Positions 53,221-62,510 of a DNA stretch of 64,000 bases are shown here, one piece after another. Numbering within the stretch: position 1 is the stretch's first letter; the number at the start of each line of letters is the position of its first letter. The stretch lies in contig NZ_JAMLDY010000006.1 of the NCBI RefSeq assembly GCF_024211255.1, forward strand, positions 155,889 to 219,888, given 5' to 3'. Under the pieces are notes generated by a model. It was given only the letters and a program-made list of their open reading frames with translations. It made no database searches and was not told where the DNA came from. A program made the position numbers and the translations under genes. The DNA is from Sphingomonas liriopis (GTDB lineage: Bacteria > Pseudomonadota > Alphaproteobacteria > Sphingomonadales > Sphingomonadaceae).

Positions 53221-54963
53221 ATGAACAGACTGATGATCGCGCTCGGCATCGCCGCTTTGCCCCTCGCCGCCTGTGCCGCGGAAACGCCCCGCGTTATTTC
53301 CACCACGCCGGCGAAGGCGCCCGGCATGGTCAGCGCCGCCGATCCGCGCGCGTCGGCCGCGGGGGTCGAGATCCTGAAGGCGGGCGGCAGCGCCACCGAC
53401 GCGGCGATCGCGACGATGCTGGCATTGAACGTCGTCGAGCCGCAGAGTTCGGGGATCGGCGGCGGCAGCTTCTGGGTCAGCCATGCCGCGAAGACCGGCA
53501 AGGTCACCACGATCGACGCGCGCGAGACTGCGCCCGCCGCCGCGACGCCGCGCTGGTTCTACGACGCCGCCGGCCAGCCGCTGAGCCACCCGGATGCGGT
53601 GCCGGGCGGGCGCAGCGTCGGCGTGCCGGGGGCGTTGCGCGGCATGGCGCTGGCGCATCGCCAGTCGGGCAAGCTGCCCTGGGCGAAGCTGTTCGAACCG
53701 GCGATCCGGCTGGCACGCGACGGCTTCCGCGTCAGCCCGCGCTTCCGCAATTCGGGCGAATCCTATGGCGGCCATCTGTCGCCCGAGGCGAATGCGCTGT
53801 TCACCGTCCCCGCCGACGGCGTGTTCCGCAACCCGGCGCAGGCGGCGCTGCTCCAGCGGATCGCGACGCAGGGCCCCGACAGCTTCTACGTCGGGCCGCA
53901 GGCGGCGAAGCTGGTCGCCACGGTCAACGGCGCGGCGCGCAACCCGTCGCAGATGACGACCGGCGACCTCGCCAGCTACGACGCCAAGCCGCGCCCGCCG
54001 GTGTGCGTGCCGTACCGGACGTACCGGATCTGCGGCATGGGGCCGCCCTCGTCGGGCGGGATCACCGTGCTGATGATCCTCAAGCAGCTCGAACGCTTCG
54101 ATATGGGCAAGCTCGGCAAGGACAGCGCGATCGCCTGGCATCTGTTCGCCGAAAGCTCGCGATTGGCCTATGCCGATCGCAACATGTACGTGGGCGATCC
54201 CGATTACGTGCGCGTGCCCGTCAAGGGGCTGCTCGATCCCGCCTATCTCGCGTCGCGCTCGGCGCTGATCGCGACCGACACGACGATGGCGAGCGTCGCC
54301 GCGGGGACGCCGCCGGGGGCGCCCGCGCGCACGCCAGCGCCGGTCAGCGAGGTCGCCGGCACTACCGACCTCGCGGTCGCCGATCGCGACGGCAACGTCG
54401 TCGAGGTGACGACGACGGTCGAGGGGCCGTTCGGGTCGGGGCTGGTGGTCGACGGCACCGTGCTCAACAACGAACTGACCGATTTCGACATCGTGCCGGT
54501 GGATGCCGGCTATCTCGTCGCCAACCGGGTCGAGGGCGGCAAGCGGCCGCGCAGTTCGATGGCGCCGACGATCGTCTACGATGCGAACGGCAAGGTACGG
54601 CTGGCGCTGGGTGCGGCGGGCGGATCGACGATCATCGCGCAGATCGCCAAGGCGCTGGTCGGCGTGCTCGACTGGAAGCTGTCGGCACAGGAGGCGATCG
54701 GGCTCGGCCTCGTCTACGCGCCCGGCCCGGTCGCGACGCTGGAGACGGGCACCCCCGCCGCGGCGCTGCAGCCGGCCCTGGCGGCGCTGGGCGAGCGGAC
54801 GCAGGTCGCACCGCTCGGGCTGAAAGCGAATGCGATCGAGTGGAAGCAGGGCCGCTGGGTAGGCGCCGCCGATCCGCGCAGCGAGGGCGTCGCGATCGGC
54901 GAGGAAGGCAGCGTCAGCGATCCCACCCGCATGGCACCGGTCGCCAACCGCCCTTCGGAATGA
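53221..54963 (+). CDS. ggt: Gamma-glutamyltransferase (lipoprotein precursor)
   Basis: GGT cleaves glutathione gamma-bonds and is autoprocessed into two subunits. The 580-residue precursor has a lipobox LAAC with Cys18, so it is probably anchored in a membrane facing the periplasm. The active site is the nucleophile Thr381 in VAGTTDLAVADRDGNVVEVT, next to the cleavage point; GPPSSGGITVLMIL and GKRPRSSMAPTIV are also diagnostic. The ATG at 53221 fits the signal peptide. It stands 39 nt after pyrD, with no obvious link. Confidence 0.93.
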   Translation: MNRLMIALGIAALPLAACAAETPRVISTTPAKAPGMVSAADPRASAAGVEILKAGGSATDAAIATMLALNVVEPQSSGIGGGSFWVSHAAKTGKVTTIDARETAPAAATPRWFYDAAGQPLSHPDAVPGGRSVGVPGALRGMALAHRQSGKLPWAKLFEPAIRLARDGFRVSPRFRNSGESYGGHLSPEANALFTVPADGVFRNPAQAALLQRIATQGPDSFYVGPQAAKLVATVNGAARNPSQMTTGDLASYDAKPRPPVCVPYRTYRICGMGPPSSGGITVLMILKQLERFDMGKLGKDSAIAWHLFAESSRLAYADRNMYVGDPDYVRVPVKGLLDPAYLASRSALIATDTTMASVAAGTPPGAPARTPAPVSEVAGTTDLAVADRDGNVVEVTTTVEGPFGSGLVVDGTVLNNELTDFDIVPVDAGYLVANRVEGGKRPRSSMAPTIVYDANGKVRLALGAAGGSTIIAQIAKALVGVLDWKLSAQEAIGLGLVYAPGPVATLETGTPAAALQPALAALGERTQVAPLGLKANAIEWKQGRWVGAADPRSEGVAIGEEGSVSDPTRMAPVANRPSE

Positions 54964-55010
54964 AGTGACGACGGCGGGCCGACGAGCGCCGCCGCGCCAG
55001 GAGAGACAGC

Positions 55011-56798
55011 ATGCGTACCCTCGAACATTTCCCCAACCTCGTCACGATGTTCTTCACGCGGGCGAGGGAGAAGGGCGACGCGCCCTTCCTGTGGAGCAAG
55101 ACCGGCGGGCAATGGAGGGCGATCAGCTGGGCCGAGGCGGCGCGCCAAGTCGCCAGCCTCTCAACCGCGCTGAAGGCGCTGGGCATGAAGCGTGGCGACC
55201 GGGTGATGCTGGTCGCCGAGAACCGGCCGGAATGGGCGATCTCCGACCTCGCGATCATGGCGGCGGGGTGCGTGACCGTGCCGACCTACATCACCAACAC
55301 CGAACGCGACCACACGCACATCATCGAGAATTCGGGCGCGTGCGCGATCATCGTGTCGACCGACAAGCTGGCGAAGACGCTGCTGCCCGCGGTGCTGCGA
55401 TCGAACCAGACGCGCACGGTGATCGGCATCGAGCCGATGCGCGCGCCGTCGACGAGCATCGACTTCCACGACTGGCACGGACTGATCGCCGACCATCCGA
55501 CCGATCCGGAGAGCGTTGCGGCGGAGGCGACGTTCGAACGCGGCGACCTCGCCTGCATCATCTACACCAGCGGCACCGGCGGCGCGCCGCGTGGGGTGAT
55601 GCAGCATCACGGCGCGATCCTGCACAACGCCAAGGGCTGCGCGACCGTCATCTCCGAGGATTTCGGCTGGGACGACGAGGTGTTCCTGTCGTTCCTCCCC
55701 CTCTCCCACGCCTACGAGCATACCGGCGGCCAGCATTTCCCGATCGCGCTCGGCGGGCAGATCTATTACGCGGAAGGGCTCGACAAGCTCGCCGCCAATA
55801 TCGAGGAGGTGCGCCCGACGATCATGTTCGTCGTGCCGCGCCTGTTCGAGGTGCTGCGCACGCGGATCAGCAAGGCGATCGAAAAGCAGGGCGGCATGTC
55901 GTCCTACCTGCTCGCCAAGGCGCTCGAGGTCGGCGCGCGCGAGAACGACCGCAACGTCCGGCTGGTCGACCGGCCCGCGCAATTGCTGGTGCGCACGCTG
56001 TTCAAGCCCAAGATCGCCAAGAAGTTCGGCGGGCGGATGAAGGCGATGGTGTCGGGCGGCGCGCCACTGACGCCCGAGGTCGGGCTGTTCTTCCAGAGCC
56101 TCGGCCTTACCTTCCTGCAGGGCTATGGCCAGACCGAGGCGGGGCCGGTAATCTCGTGCAACCGGCCCAAGGCTGGCATCCGCATGGATTCGGTCGGCCC
56201 GCCGCTGATCGATACCGAGGTGCGGATCGCCGCGGACGGCGAGATCCTGGTGCGCGGCGAGCTGGTGATGCCGGGGTACTGGCGCAACGACGCGGAGACC
56301 GAGCGCGTCCTGAAGGACGGCTGGCTGCACACCGGCGACATCGGCGAGATCGACGCGGCGGGCCGGATCACGATCACCGACCGCAAGAAGGACCTCATCA
56401 TCAACGACAAGGGCGAGAACGTCGCGCCGCAGAAGGTCGAGGGCATGCTGACGCTGCAGCCCGAGATCGTGCAGGCGATGATCGCCGGCGACCGCCGCCC
56501 GTATATGGTCGCGCTGATCGTTCCCGACCCCGAATGGACGCAGGAATGGTGCGCGGCGAACGGCACGTCGTGCAAGTTCGAGAAGCTGGCGGAGAACAGC
56601 GAGTACCGCACCGCGATCGGCAATGCGATCGAGCGAGTGAACAAGGACCTGTCGGTGACCGAGCGCATCCGCCGCTTCGTGCTGGCCGATGCGCCGTTCG
56701 CGATCGAAAACGAGCAGCTGACGCCGAGTTTGAAGATTCGCCGGCATGTGATCCGCGGGGTGTATGGCGACCGGCTGGATGCGTTGTACAAGGGGTGA
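55011..56798 (+). CDS. AMP-forming long-chain acyl-CoA synthetase
   Basis: A 595-residue adenylating enzyme of the FadD/long-chain type. The P-loop-like A3 motif is IIYTSGTGGAPRGV (the usual second Thr is Gly and Lys is Arg), then GYGQTEAGPVISC (A5), HTGDIGEID (A7) and ITDRKKDLIINDKGENV with the catalytic Lys region. The start ATG 55011 has CAGGAGAGACAGC. It may activate fatty acids for degradation or lipid synthesis. A sphingolipid acyl-ACP synthetase role is possible but the gene is 17 kb from spt. Confidence 0.9.
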   Translation: MRTLEHFPNLVTMFFTRAREKGDAPFLWSKTGGQWRAISWAEAARQVASLSTALKALGMKRGDRVMLVAENRPEWAISDLAIMAAGCVTVPTYITNTERDHTHIIENSGACAIIVSTDKLAKTLLPAVLRSNQTRTVIGIEPMRAPSTSIDFHDWHGLIADHPTDPESVAAEATFERGDLACIIYTSGTGGAPRGVMQHHGAILHNAKGCATVISEDFGWDDEVFLSFLPLSHAYEHTGGQHFPIALGGQIYYAEGLDKLAANIEEVRPTIMFVVPRLFEVLRTRISKAIEKQGGMSSYLLAKALEVGARENDRNVRLVDRPAQLLVRTLFKPKIAKKFGGRMKAMVSGGAPLTPEVGLFFQSLGLTFLQGYGQTEAGPVISCNRPKAGIRMDSVGPPLIDTEVRIAADGEILVRGELVMPGYWRNDAETERVLKDGWLHTGDIGEIDAAGRITITDRKKDLIINDKGENVAPQKVEGMLTLQPEIVQAMIAGDRRPYMVALIVPDPEWTQEWCAANGTSCKFEKLAENSEYRTAIGNAIERVNKDLSVTERIRRFVLADAPFAIENEQLTPSLKIRRHVIRGVYGDRLDALYKG

Positions 56799-56850
56799 GG
56801 TTGGTAGCCTGACGGTCGAGTGATCGGGCGAGACTCTCGCCACAATCCTC

Positions 56851-56957
56851 CGTCACCCCGGACTTGTTCCGGGGTCCACCGGGCCGCGGGCGTGCGCTCT
56901 CCCCTCTGGCCCTGCGCCTCGCCGCGGAGTGGACCCCGGAACAAGTCCGGGGTGACG
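56851..56957. repeat. Palindromic repeat family A, copy 8
   Basis: Arms 56851..56879 and 56929..56957 match the consensus exactly. It lies between convergent genes, together with family E copy 4. Confidence 0.92.
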
Positions 56958-57005
56958 GAGGAGGGAGGAAGGCGTGATGCCTCCCTCCTAGCTTCGAGGC
57001 TCTCC

Positions 57006-57072
57006 CCGTTCGTGCTGAGCCTTTCGAAGCACCTTGAGGCTCAATGCCCTTCGACAGGCTCAGGGCGAACGG
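57006..57072. repeat. Palindromic repeat family E, copy 4
   Basis: Arms 57006..57032 and 57046..57072 with a short loop. Family A copy 8 is 48 nt before it. The two elements fill the 308-nt gap 56799..57106, which holds no gene. Confidence 0.85.
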
Positions 57073-57106
57073 GATGGGTGCGGAACCCGCTTCAACAACC
57101 GACCGC

Positions 57107-59974
57107 TTACTTCCCCTTCCGCGGCAGCACCGCCAGTGTCCAGTCCTTCGCGGGCACGAGATACTTCGCCGCGGTCGCCTGCAGCACCTCGGGCGTCACG
57201 TCGCCGAAGTCGCGGCCCAGCCGTCGCGTCGCCTCCAGCCGGCGGTCGTCGTACGCGCCGCCCGACAGTTCGCGCAGCCAGAACAGGCTGCTCGTCGCAG
57301 CGCGGGCGTAAACCTGTTGCAGCGGGCCCTTGACGCGCGCGAGTTCGTCGGCGCCGATCGGGTTCCCGGCCAAGTCGGCCGCGATCTCGCGCGACAGGCG
57401 GAAGAAGAGGTCGACGTTCGCCGGCGCGACCTGGCTGACCGCCATCAGGCGGCCGCCGCCGGGCAGGCCCTTGGGCCAGTTGCTGGCGACGCCGGGGCTG
57501 TAGCTGGCGCCCGCCGCCTGGCGCATCCGTTCGAACAGGCGGTCGCTGAAGACCTGCGCCAGCACGTCGAGGCGGCGCGCCTCGGCGATGTCGGCGACGC
57601 CGGCGCCCGTCGGCCAGGCGATCACCGCGCTCGCCTGATTGTCGGGGCCGTTGTGATAGCGCCGCACCGGGGTCGCGACATGCGTGGGGAAGCGCACCGG
57701 CGGCGGCGCGCCCGTCGTGGCGACCCGAGCGGGAATCGCACCGAAGCTTTTGGCCACCGCGGCGATCGCCTCGTCGGGCTTGACCTCGCCGAACACGTCG
57801 ACCTCGATAGGGCCGCTCGTCAGCAGCGGCGCCCAGAACGCCTTGAACCGCTCCGGCGTCAGCGCCGCCACGGCCTTGGCATCGGGAGTCGCCCAGCGCG
57901 GATCGCCGGCGTGGAGCAACCCTTCGAGGTCGCGCGACAGCACGCCGTCGGCCGAGCTGTCATAGCCGGGGATCGCGGTCAGCGCCGCCGACTTGGCGCG
58001 CGCCACCGGTGCCGCGTCCCAGCGTGGATACGCGAGCTTGGCGGCGATCAGCGTCAGTTCGTCGGCATAATCCTTGGGGCTGCTCAGCGCGGCGATCGAA
58101 AAGGCATCGTCGTCGATACCGAAATCGAGGCCGAGCTGACGGCCGGCGGTCAGCTGGTCGAGGTCGTCCTGCCCCAGCGTACCGATACCGCTTTCCATCA
58201 GCGCGAGGTCGCCCGCCCAGGCGGGGTTCGGCCGGTCGGCGGGCAGCGCGTTATAGCCGTTGCCGAAGCGGACGCGGACGAAGACGCGGCCGGTATCGTC
58301 GGGATTGGCGAACAGCAGCATCCGCACGCCATTGGCGAACACCACCTTTTCCACCGGCAGTCCGTCGATCGGCGTGCGCGACGCGACCGTGCCAGGCGCG
58401 CCGAGCGCGGGCAGCTTGCTGAAATCGACCGCGGCCTGGTTGGCGCGCTTGATGGTCAGCGCCGAGACGTCCGCTTTCAGCGCGGCGGCGAGCTTTTCCG
58501 CCGTCCCCTTCTCCGCGGTGCGCGTGTTGACCAGCGCGCGGGTGGCGTCGCCCTGGAACAGTTTTTTCGACGAGGCGAGGACGGCGGCAGGGTTGAACAT
58601 GCCCTTCGCCTTCGCCTCGGTCAGGATCGCATAGCTGTTCTCAGGCGCGGTCACCGTCTCGCGGATGTCGAGCGCGCCGGCCATGTCGTCGGCCTGCTTG
58701 GCGCTCGCCTCGACCCGCGCGGTCTCGACGCCGTTGCGGATCGCGACCTCGTAATCGGCATATTCGCGGTCGATCTCGGCCTGCGTCGGCGGCGTATTCT
58801 GCGCGTCGGCGATCACCGCGCGCACGTCCTTCAGCGCCTGTTCCCATTGTTCGCCGACCGGCAGGATCAGCACCGTCGTCATGTTCGCCGAGCGCGACCG
58901 GTCGTCGAGGTCGACGCCGGCCTGCACGAAGCTGGCGCCGGCGCGCGCGCGGCGTTCGAGGCGGCGGCTGATGACCTTGGCGGCGATCGTGTCGACCATC
59001 CGCTTCTGGTTGAAGATCTTGGTGTCGTCATTGTACTGCCAGGGGCGCATCACCCCCATCATGACGAGCGGCGGCAGACCGGGTTCGACCAGCGTCGCCG
59101 AGGTGGGCTGCTTCGGGTCGGGCTTGCCGAAATCGGGCGCGGGACTCGCCGCGCCATTGCCCTTCCAATCGGCGAAGTGGCGCGCGACCATCTGGCCCAG
59201 CTGCGCCGCGTCCATGTCGCCCGAGATGATGACGACCGCGTTCTCGGGGCGATACCAGCGGTCGTGGAACGCCTTGATGCTCGCCCCCGTCGCCGCGTCG
59301 AGCGTCTCGACGGTGCCGATCGGCGAGCGTTCGGCGAGCGGCTGGCCGGCGAAGAACAGCCGGTTCATCGCGTCCTGCAGCTTGACCTGCGGGCCGGGCT
59401 GTTCGCGGCGTTCGGCGAGCACGATCGGCCGCTCGGCCGACACCGCGGCGTCGGTCAGCGTCGGCGCCGCCATCATCCCCGACAGGATCTTGAGGCTCTC
59501 GTCCACCGTCTGGTCGGTCGCGGAGGGCAGATCGAGCTTGTAGAGCGTCTGCGTCGGCGTGGTGGACGCGTTGCTGTCCGACCCGAAGGTCGCGCCGAAC
59601 CGCTGCCACACCCGCTTCGCCTCGCCGTCGGGGACGTATTCCGAGCCGCGGAACGACAGATGCTCGATGAAATGCGCATAGCCGCGCTCGCTGTCCTTCT
59701 CGTTCAGCGAGCCCGCGTCGATGCGCACGCGGATCGACACCTGCCCCGGCGGCACGCCGTTCTTGCGCACCGCATAGCGCAGGCCGTTGGGCAGCGTGCC
59801 GAACGCCCAGGCGGGATCGTGCGGCAGGTCGCTGCCCTTGTAGAGCCAGGCAGCGGGATCGACCTTGACCGCCGGTGCGGCGGGCGCGGTCACCGGCGGC
59901 TTGACCTGGGCGGTGACCGTCGAAGCGAGAGCGAGGACGAGAACGGGCGCGAACGCGCGGGGGAAGAACGCCAT
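57107..59974 (-). CDS. M16-family zinc peptidase, fused two-unit type
   Basis: A 955-residue exported pitrilysin-type protease. The signal peptide is MAFFPRAFAPVLVLALASTV followed by TAQ. The active-site motif HFIEH is residues 101-105, the inverted zinc motif (HxxEH), and the acidic third ligand follows some 75 residues later. The protein contains two M16 units, the second inactive, as in PqqL and pitrilysin. Substrates are probably periplasmic peptides. ATG 59974 was chosen for the signal peptide; other Mets lie upstream, up to 60175. It is convergent with the acyl-CoA ligase and divergent from 60139. Confidence 0.9.
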   Translation of the reverse strand: MAFFPRAFAPVLVLALASTVTAQVKPPVTAPAAPAVKVDPAAWLYKGSDLPHDPAWAFGTLPNGLRYAVRKNGVPPGQVSIRVRIDAGSLNEKDSERGYAHFIEHLSFRGSEYVPDGEAKRVWQRFGATFGSDSNASTTPTQTLYKLDLPSATDQTVDESLKILSGMMAAPTLTDAAVSAERPIVLAERREQPGPQVKLQDAMNRLFFAGQPLAERSPIGTVETLDAATGASIKAFHDRWYRPENAVVIISGDMDAAQLGQMVARHFADWKGNGAASPAPDFGKPDPKQPTSATLVEPGLPPLVMMGVMRPWQYNDDTKIFNQKRMVDTIAAKVISRRLERRARAGASFVQAGVDLDDRSRSANMTTVLILPVGEQWEQALKDVRAVIADAQNTPPTQAEIDREYADYEVAIRNGVETARVEASAKQADDMAGALDIRETVTAPENSYAILTEAKAKGMFNPAAVLASSKKLFQGDATRALVNTRTAEKGTAEKLAAALKADVSALTIKRANQAAVDFSKLPALGAPGTVASRTPIDGLPVEKVVFANGVRMLLFANPDDTGRVFVRVRFGNGYNALPADRPNPAWAGDLALMESGIGTLGQDDLDQLTAGRQLGLDFGIDDDAFSIAALSSPKDYADELTLIAAKLAYPRWDAAPVARAKSAALTAIPGYDSSADGVLSRDLEGLLHAGDPRWATPDAKAVAALTPERFKAFWAPLLTSGPIEVDVFGEVKPDEAIAAVAKSFGAIPARVATTGAPPPVRFPTHVATPVRRYHNGPDNQASAVIAWPTGAGVADIAEARRLDVLAQVFSDRLFERMRQAAGASYSPGVASNWPKGLPGGGRLMAVSQVAPANVDLFFRLSREIAADLAGNPIGADELARVKGPLQQVYARAATSSLFWLRELSGGAYDDRRLEATRRLGRDFGDVTPEVLQATAAKYLVPAKDWTLAVLPRKGK

Positions 59975-60138
59975 GGCCTGCCTGTAGCGGCTGCCGCCCA
60001 CCGCCGCCAGCGACGTCCGCATCCTCCTTGTTCCGGTCATGATTTCGCCCCGGTCGGGGTCTAGCCCAAGTCCCAAGAGCATAGGGGACGAGCGGACGGC
60101 GCGAACGGTGCGGCCCGACTCGCATGATGGTACAGGAT

Positions 60139-60999
60139 ATGACGACCGCAACCCGGGATGCCGCCCCCGCAACATGGCGGAATTCGGGCAGCATCGATGA
60201 GGCCACGCCGCGGCGCGCGCCCGAACTCGCGCTGGTTCCCGACGCGCCCGCGCCTGCCGCGCCGTTGCAGGCGGAACCGGGGCGCCCGCTCGTCATCCGC
60301 ATCGGCAAGCGCCTGCGCGGGGTGTTCGACCGGATGATCGCGTCGTCGTCGCTGGTCGCCAACGATCCCGTGCTCGACATGCGCGATTTCGCCTGGACCG
60401 CGGCGTTGCGCGGCGAGTGGCAGGCAATCCGCGACGAGGCGATCCGCGTCGCGCAGGGTCATGCCGCGCCCAGCCTTGCCACCATCTCGCCCGACCATCG
60501 CGCGATCGCCGCGGTCGGCCAGTGGCGCTCGTTCTTCCTGTGGGGCTATGGCTATCCGATCGAAGACAACCTCGCATCCTGTCCGGCGACGCGGGCACTG
60601 GTCGAGCGGATCCCGGGTCTCAACAGCGCCTTCTTCTCGATCCTCGCGCCCGGCGCGCACATCCCGGCGCATCGCGGGGTGACCAAGGGGCTCATCACCT
60701 GCCACCTCGGGCTGGTCGTGCCGCGCGACGGCGACGTGCGGATGCGCGTCGGCGACCGCGTCGTCCGCTGGGCAGAAGGGGAGACGTTGGTGTTCGACGA
60801 CACCTACGACCACGAGGTGTGGAACGAGACTGCGGGCACGCGCGTGGTGTTGCTGATCCAGTTCGAACGGCCGTTGCGCAATCCCGGCAGGTGGATCGCC
60901 GATCTGTTCCTGGGGATCGTGCGGCGATCGGCGTTCGTGCAGGAGGCGCGGGCGAACATCGGTGAGTGGAACGCCGCGGTGAAGGCGCTGGAGGTGTGA
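60139..60999 (+). CDS. Aspartyl/asparaginyl beta-hydroxylase-family dioxygenase (LpxO-like)
   Basis: A 286-residue Fe(II)/2-oxoglutarate oxygenase of the aspartyl/asparaginyl hydroxylase family. The iron-binding motif appears in HIPAHRGVTKGLITCHLGLV (first His near HRG) and FDDTYDHEVWNETAGTRVVL (second His in DHEVWNE), with the 2-oxoglutarate Arg in TRVV. Family members include LpxO, which hydroxylates a myristoyl chain of lipid A at carbon 2. Sphingomonas glycosphingolipids contain 2-hydroxymyristate, so this could be the enzyme for that (inference). An N-terminal 50-residue low-complexity tail is present. ATG 60139 was chosen over 60124. Confidence 0.82.
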   Translation: MTTATRDAAPATWRNSGSIDEATPRRAPELALVPDAPAPAAPLQAEPGRPLVIRIGKRLRGVFDRMIASSSLVANDPVLDMRDFAWTAALRGEWQAIRDEAIRVAQGHAAPSLATISPDHRAIAAVGQWRSFFLWGYGYPIEDNLASCPATRALVERIPGLNSAFFSILAPGAHIPAHRGVTKGLITCHLGLVVPRDGDVRMRVGDRVVRWAEGETLVFDDTYDHEVWNETAGTRVVLLIQFERPLRNPGRWIADLFLGIVRRSAFVQEARANIGEWNAAVKALEV

Positions 61000-61046
61000 G
61001 TGTTTGCGGGCGCCGTTGGGTCGCCCGTGCCTTGCCCTAAGTCCCC

Positions 61047-61154
61047 CGTCACCCCGGACTCGTTCCGGGGTCCACCGAGCCGCATCGGCAGGACTTGAAC
61101 CTCTATCCATATGCCTCGCCGCGGAGTGGACCCCGGAACAAGTCCGGGGTGACG
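61047..61154. repeat. Palindromic repeat family A, copy 9
   Basis: Arms 61047..61075 and 61126..61154. The left arm has CTCGT in the loop while the right has ACAAG, so this pair is not mirrored. It lies 48 nt after the hydroxylase stop. Confidence 0.9.
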
Positions 61155-61190
61155 AAGGATTTTGGGACAGGTCTTGCCTCCACATGCGAC

Positions 61191-61252
61191 ACCGCCTGTG
61201 CCCGCCCTCTCCACCGGCTGCGCTGGTCCCCCTACCCGTGCCGGAGAGGATT
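61191..61252. repeat. Single arm related to repeat family H
   Basis: ACCGCCTGTGCCCGCCCTCT through CCCGTGCCGGAGAGGATT resembles the right arm of the element at 47341..47472. The left arm is absent. It is the rest of the 322-nt gap 61000..61321. Confidence 0.6.
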
Positions 61253-61321
61253 GCGCGTGGGAAACAATCCCTTTCCCCGTGCCGCCTTGATCGCCCCGCC
61301 CCTACGGTCCACATGGGCGCC

Positions 61322-61897
61322 ATGCTGATCGAGACCGAGACCACGCCCAACCCGGCGACGCTGAAATTCCTGCCCGGCCGCATCGTCATGGATGCCGGCA
61401 CGCGCGACTTCGCGACGCCCGAGGAGGCGGACGCCAGCCCGCTCGCCGAGATGCTGTTCGCGCTGGGCGACGTCACCGGCGTGTTCTTCGGGCGCGACTT
61501 CGTGTCGGTGACCGCGGCGCCGGGGGTCGAATGGCACAGCCTGAAGCCCGACGTGCTCGCCATCCTGCTCGACCATTTCGCCGCGAACATGCCGCTGTTC
61601 CGCCAGGGCAGCGCGAGCTTCGGCGTGCCTGCGGGCGAGGACGAGATCGCCACCGACGATCCCGCCGATGCCGAGATCGTCGCGCAGATCCGCGAGCTGA
61701 TCGACACGCGCGTCCGGCCCGCGGTGGCGAACGACGGCGGCGACATCGTCTATCGCGGCTTCGACAAGGGCAAGGTGTACCTGCGCATGCAGGGCGCCTG
61801 CGCCGGCTGTCCGTCGTCGAGCGCGACGCTGAAGCAGGGCATCGAGCAATTGCTCAAATATTACGTTCCCGAAGTCACCGAAGTGAGGGCGGTCTGA
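61322..61897 (+). CDS. Nfu-type Fe-S scaffold/carrier protein
   Basis: A 191-residue protein with an N-terminal Nfu_N domain (ETTPNPATLKFLPGRIVMDA, FVSVTAAPGVEWHSLKPDVL) and a C-terminal NifU-like domain with RVRP-like DTRVRPAVANDGGDIVYRGF and the cluster cysteines Cys160 and Cys163 (GACAGCPSSSATLK). It resembles NfuA/mitochondrial NFU1, which deliver [4Fe-4S] clusters. The start ATG 61322 gives MLIETETTPNP, the family norm; ATG 61313 is close. The stop overlaps the next start as TGATG. Confidence 0.93.
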   Translation: MLIETETTPNPATLKFLPGRIVMDAGTRDFATPEEADASPLAEMLFALGDVTGVFFGRDFVSVTAAPGVEWHSLKPDVLAILLDHFAANMPLFRQGSASFGVPAGEDEIATDDPADAEIVAQIRELIDTRVRPAVANDGGDIVYRGFDKGKVYLRMQGACAGCPSSSATLKQGIEQLLKYYVPEVTEVRAV

Positions 61898-62490
61898 TGT
61901 CCGAACCTTTGTCCGACAGCGCACTCGACACGATCTTCCGCACCGCGCGCAGCTATAACGGCTACACCGATCGTGCGGTGGGCGAGGATCAGCTCCATGC
62001 GATCTGGGAGCTGATGAAATGGGGCCCGACCAGCGCCAACCAGCTGCCCGCGCGGCTGGTCTGGTGCACCGGCGACGACGCCAAGGCGAAGCTTGCTGCT
62101 TGCGTGTCGGAGACCAACCGGCCGAAGATCCTGAGCGCACCGGTCAGCGTCGTCATCGCGATGGACGTCGAATTCCACGAGCATCTGCCCGAGCTGTTCC
62201 CGCACACCAACGCCAAGGCCTGGTTCGACGGCAATACCGAGCTGCGCGCCGCGTCGGCGTTCCGCAATTCGACGCTGCAGGGGGCGTATTTCATCATCGC
62301 CGCACGCGCGCTCGGGCTGGATACCGGGCCGATGTCGGGGTTCGACCAGGGTGCGGTGGACAAGGCGTTTTTCGCCGACCAGCCCGGCGTGCGGTCGAAC
62401 TTCATTGCGACCTTGGGTTATGGCGATCCGGCGAGCGTGTACGACCGCCTGCCGCGGCCGGGGTTCGATCGGTTCAACACGATCGCTTGA
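61897..62490 (+). CDS. Malonic semialdehyde reductase-type nitroreductase (RutE/HadB family)
   Basis: A 197-residue FMN nitroreductase-fold protein. ARSYNGYTDRAVGEDQLHAI, MKWGPTSANQLPARLVWC and GFDQGAVDKAFFADQPGVRS match the group of RutE/YcdJ-type enzymes. RutE reduces malonic semialdehyde in uracil breakdown, but the other rut genes are absent here, so a general role is more likely. It starts within the stop of the Nfu gene (TGATG), so the two are translationally coupled; why these are linked is not clear. Confidence 0.88.
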   Translation: MSEPLSDSALDTIFRTARSYNGYTDRAVGEDQLHAIWELMKWGPTSANQLPARLVWCTGDDAKAKLAACVSETNRPKILSAPVSVVIAMDVEFHEHLPELFPHTNAKAWFDGNTELRAASAFRNSTLQGAYFIIAARALGLDTGPMSGFDQGAVDKAFFADQPGVRSNFIATLGYGDPASVYDRLPRPGFDRFNTIA

Positions 62491-62510
62491 GGGGGGCCGC
62501 CCCTCACCGT

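Noticed and set aside
57044..60064. A 1006-codon open frame on the plus strand opposite the M16 peptidase
   Set aside because: It is a GC-bias shadow: rich in Arg, His and Gln with no family motif, while the minus strand encodes a complete M16 protein with signal peptide and HxxEH motif.
61897..62490. A pyrimidine-degradation (rut) cluster
   Set aside because: Only a RutE-like reductase is present, coupled to an Nfu gene; rutA-D, F and G are absent, so the specific pathway is not claimed.
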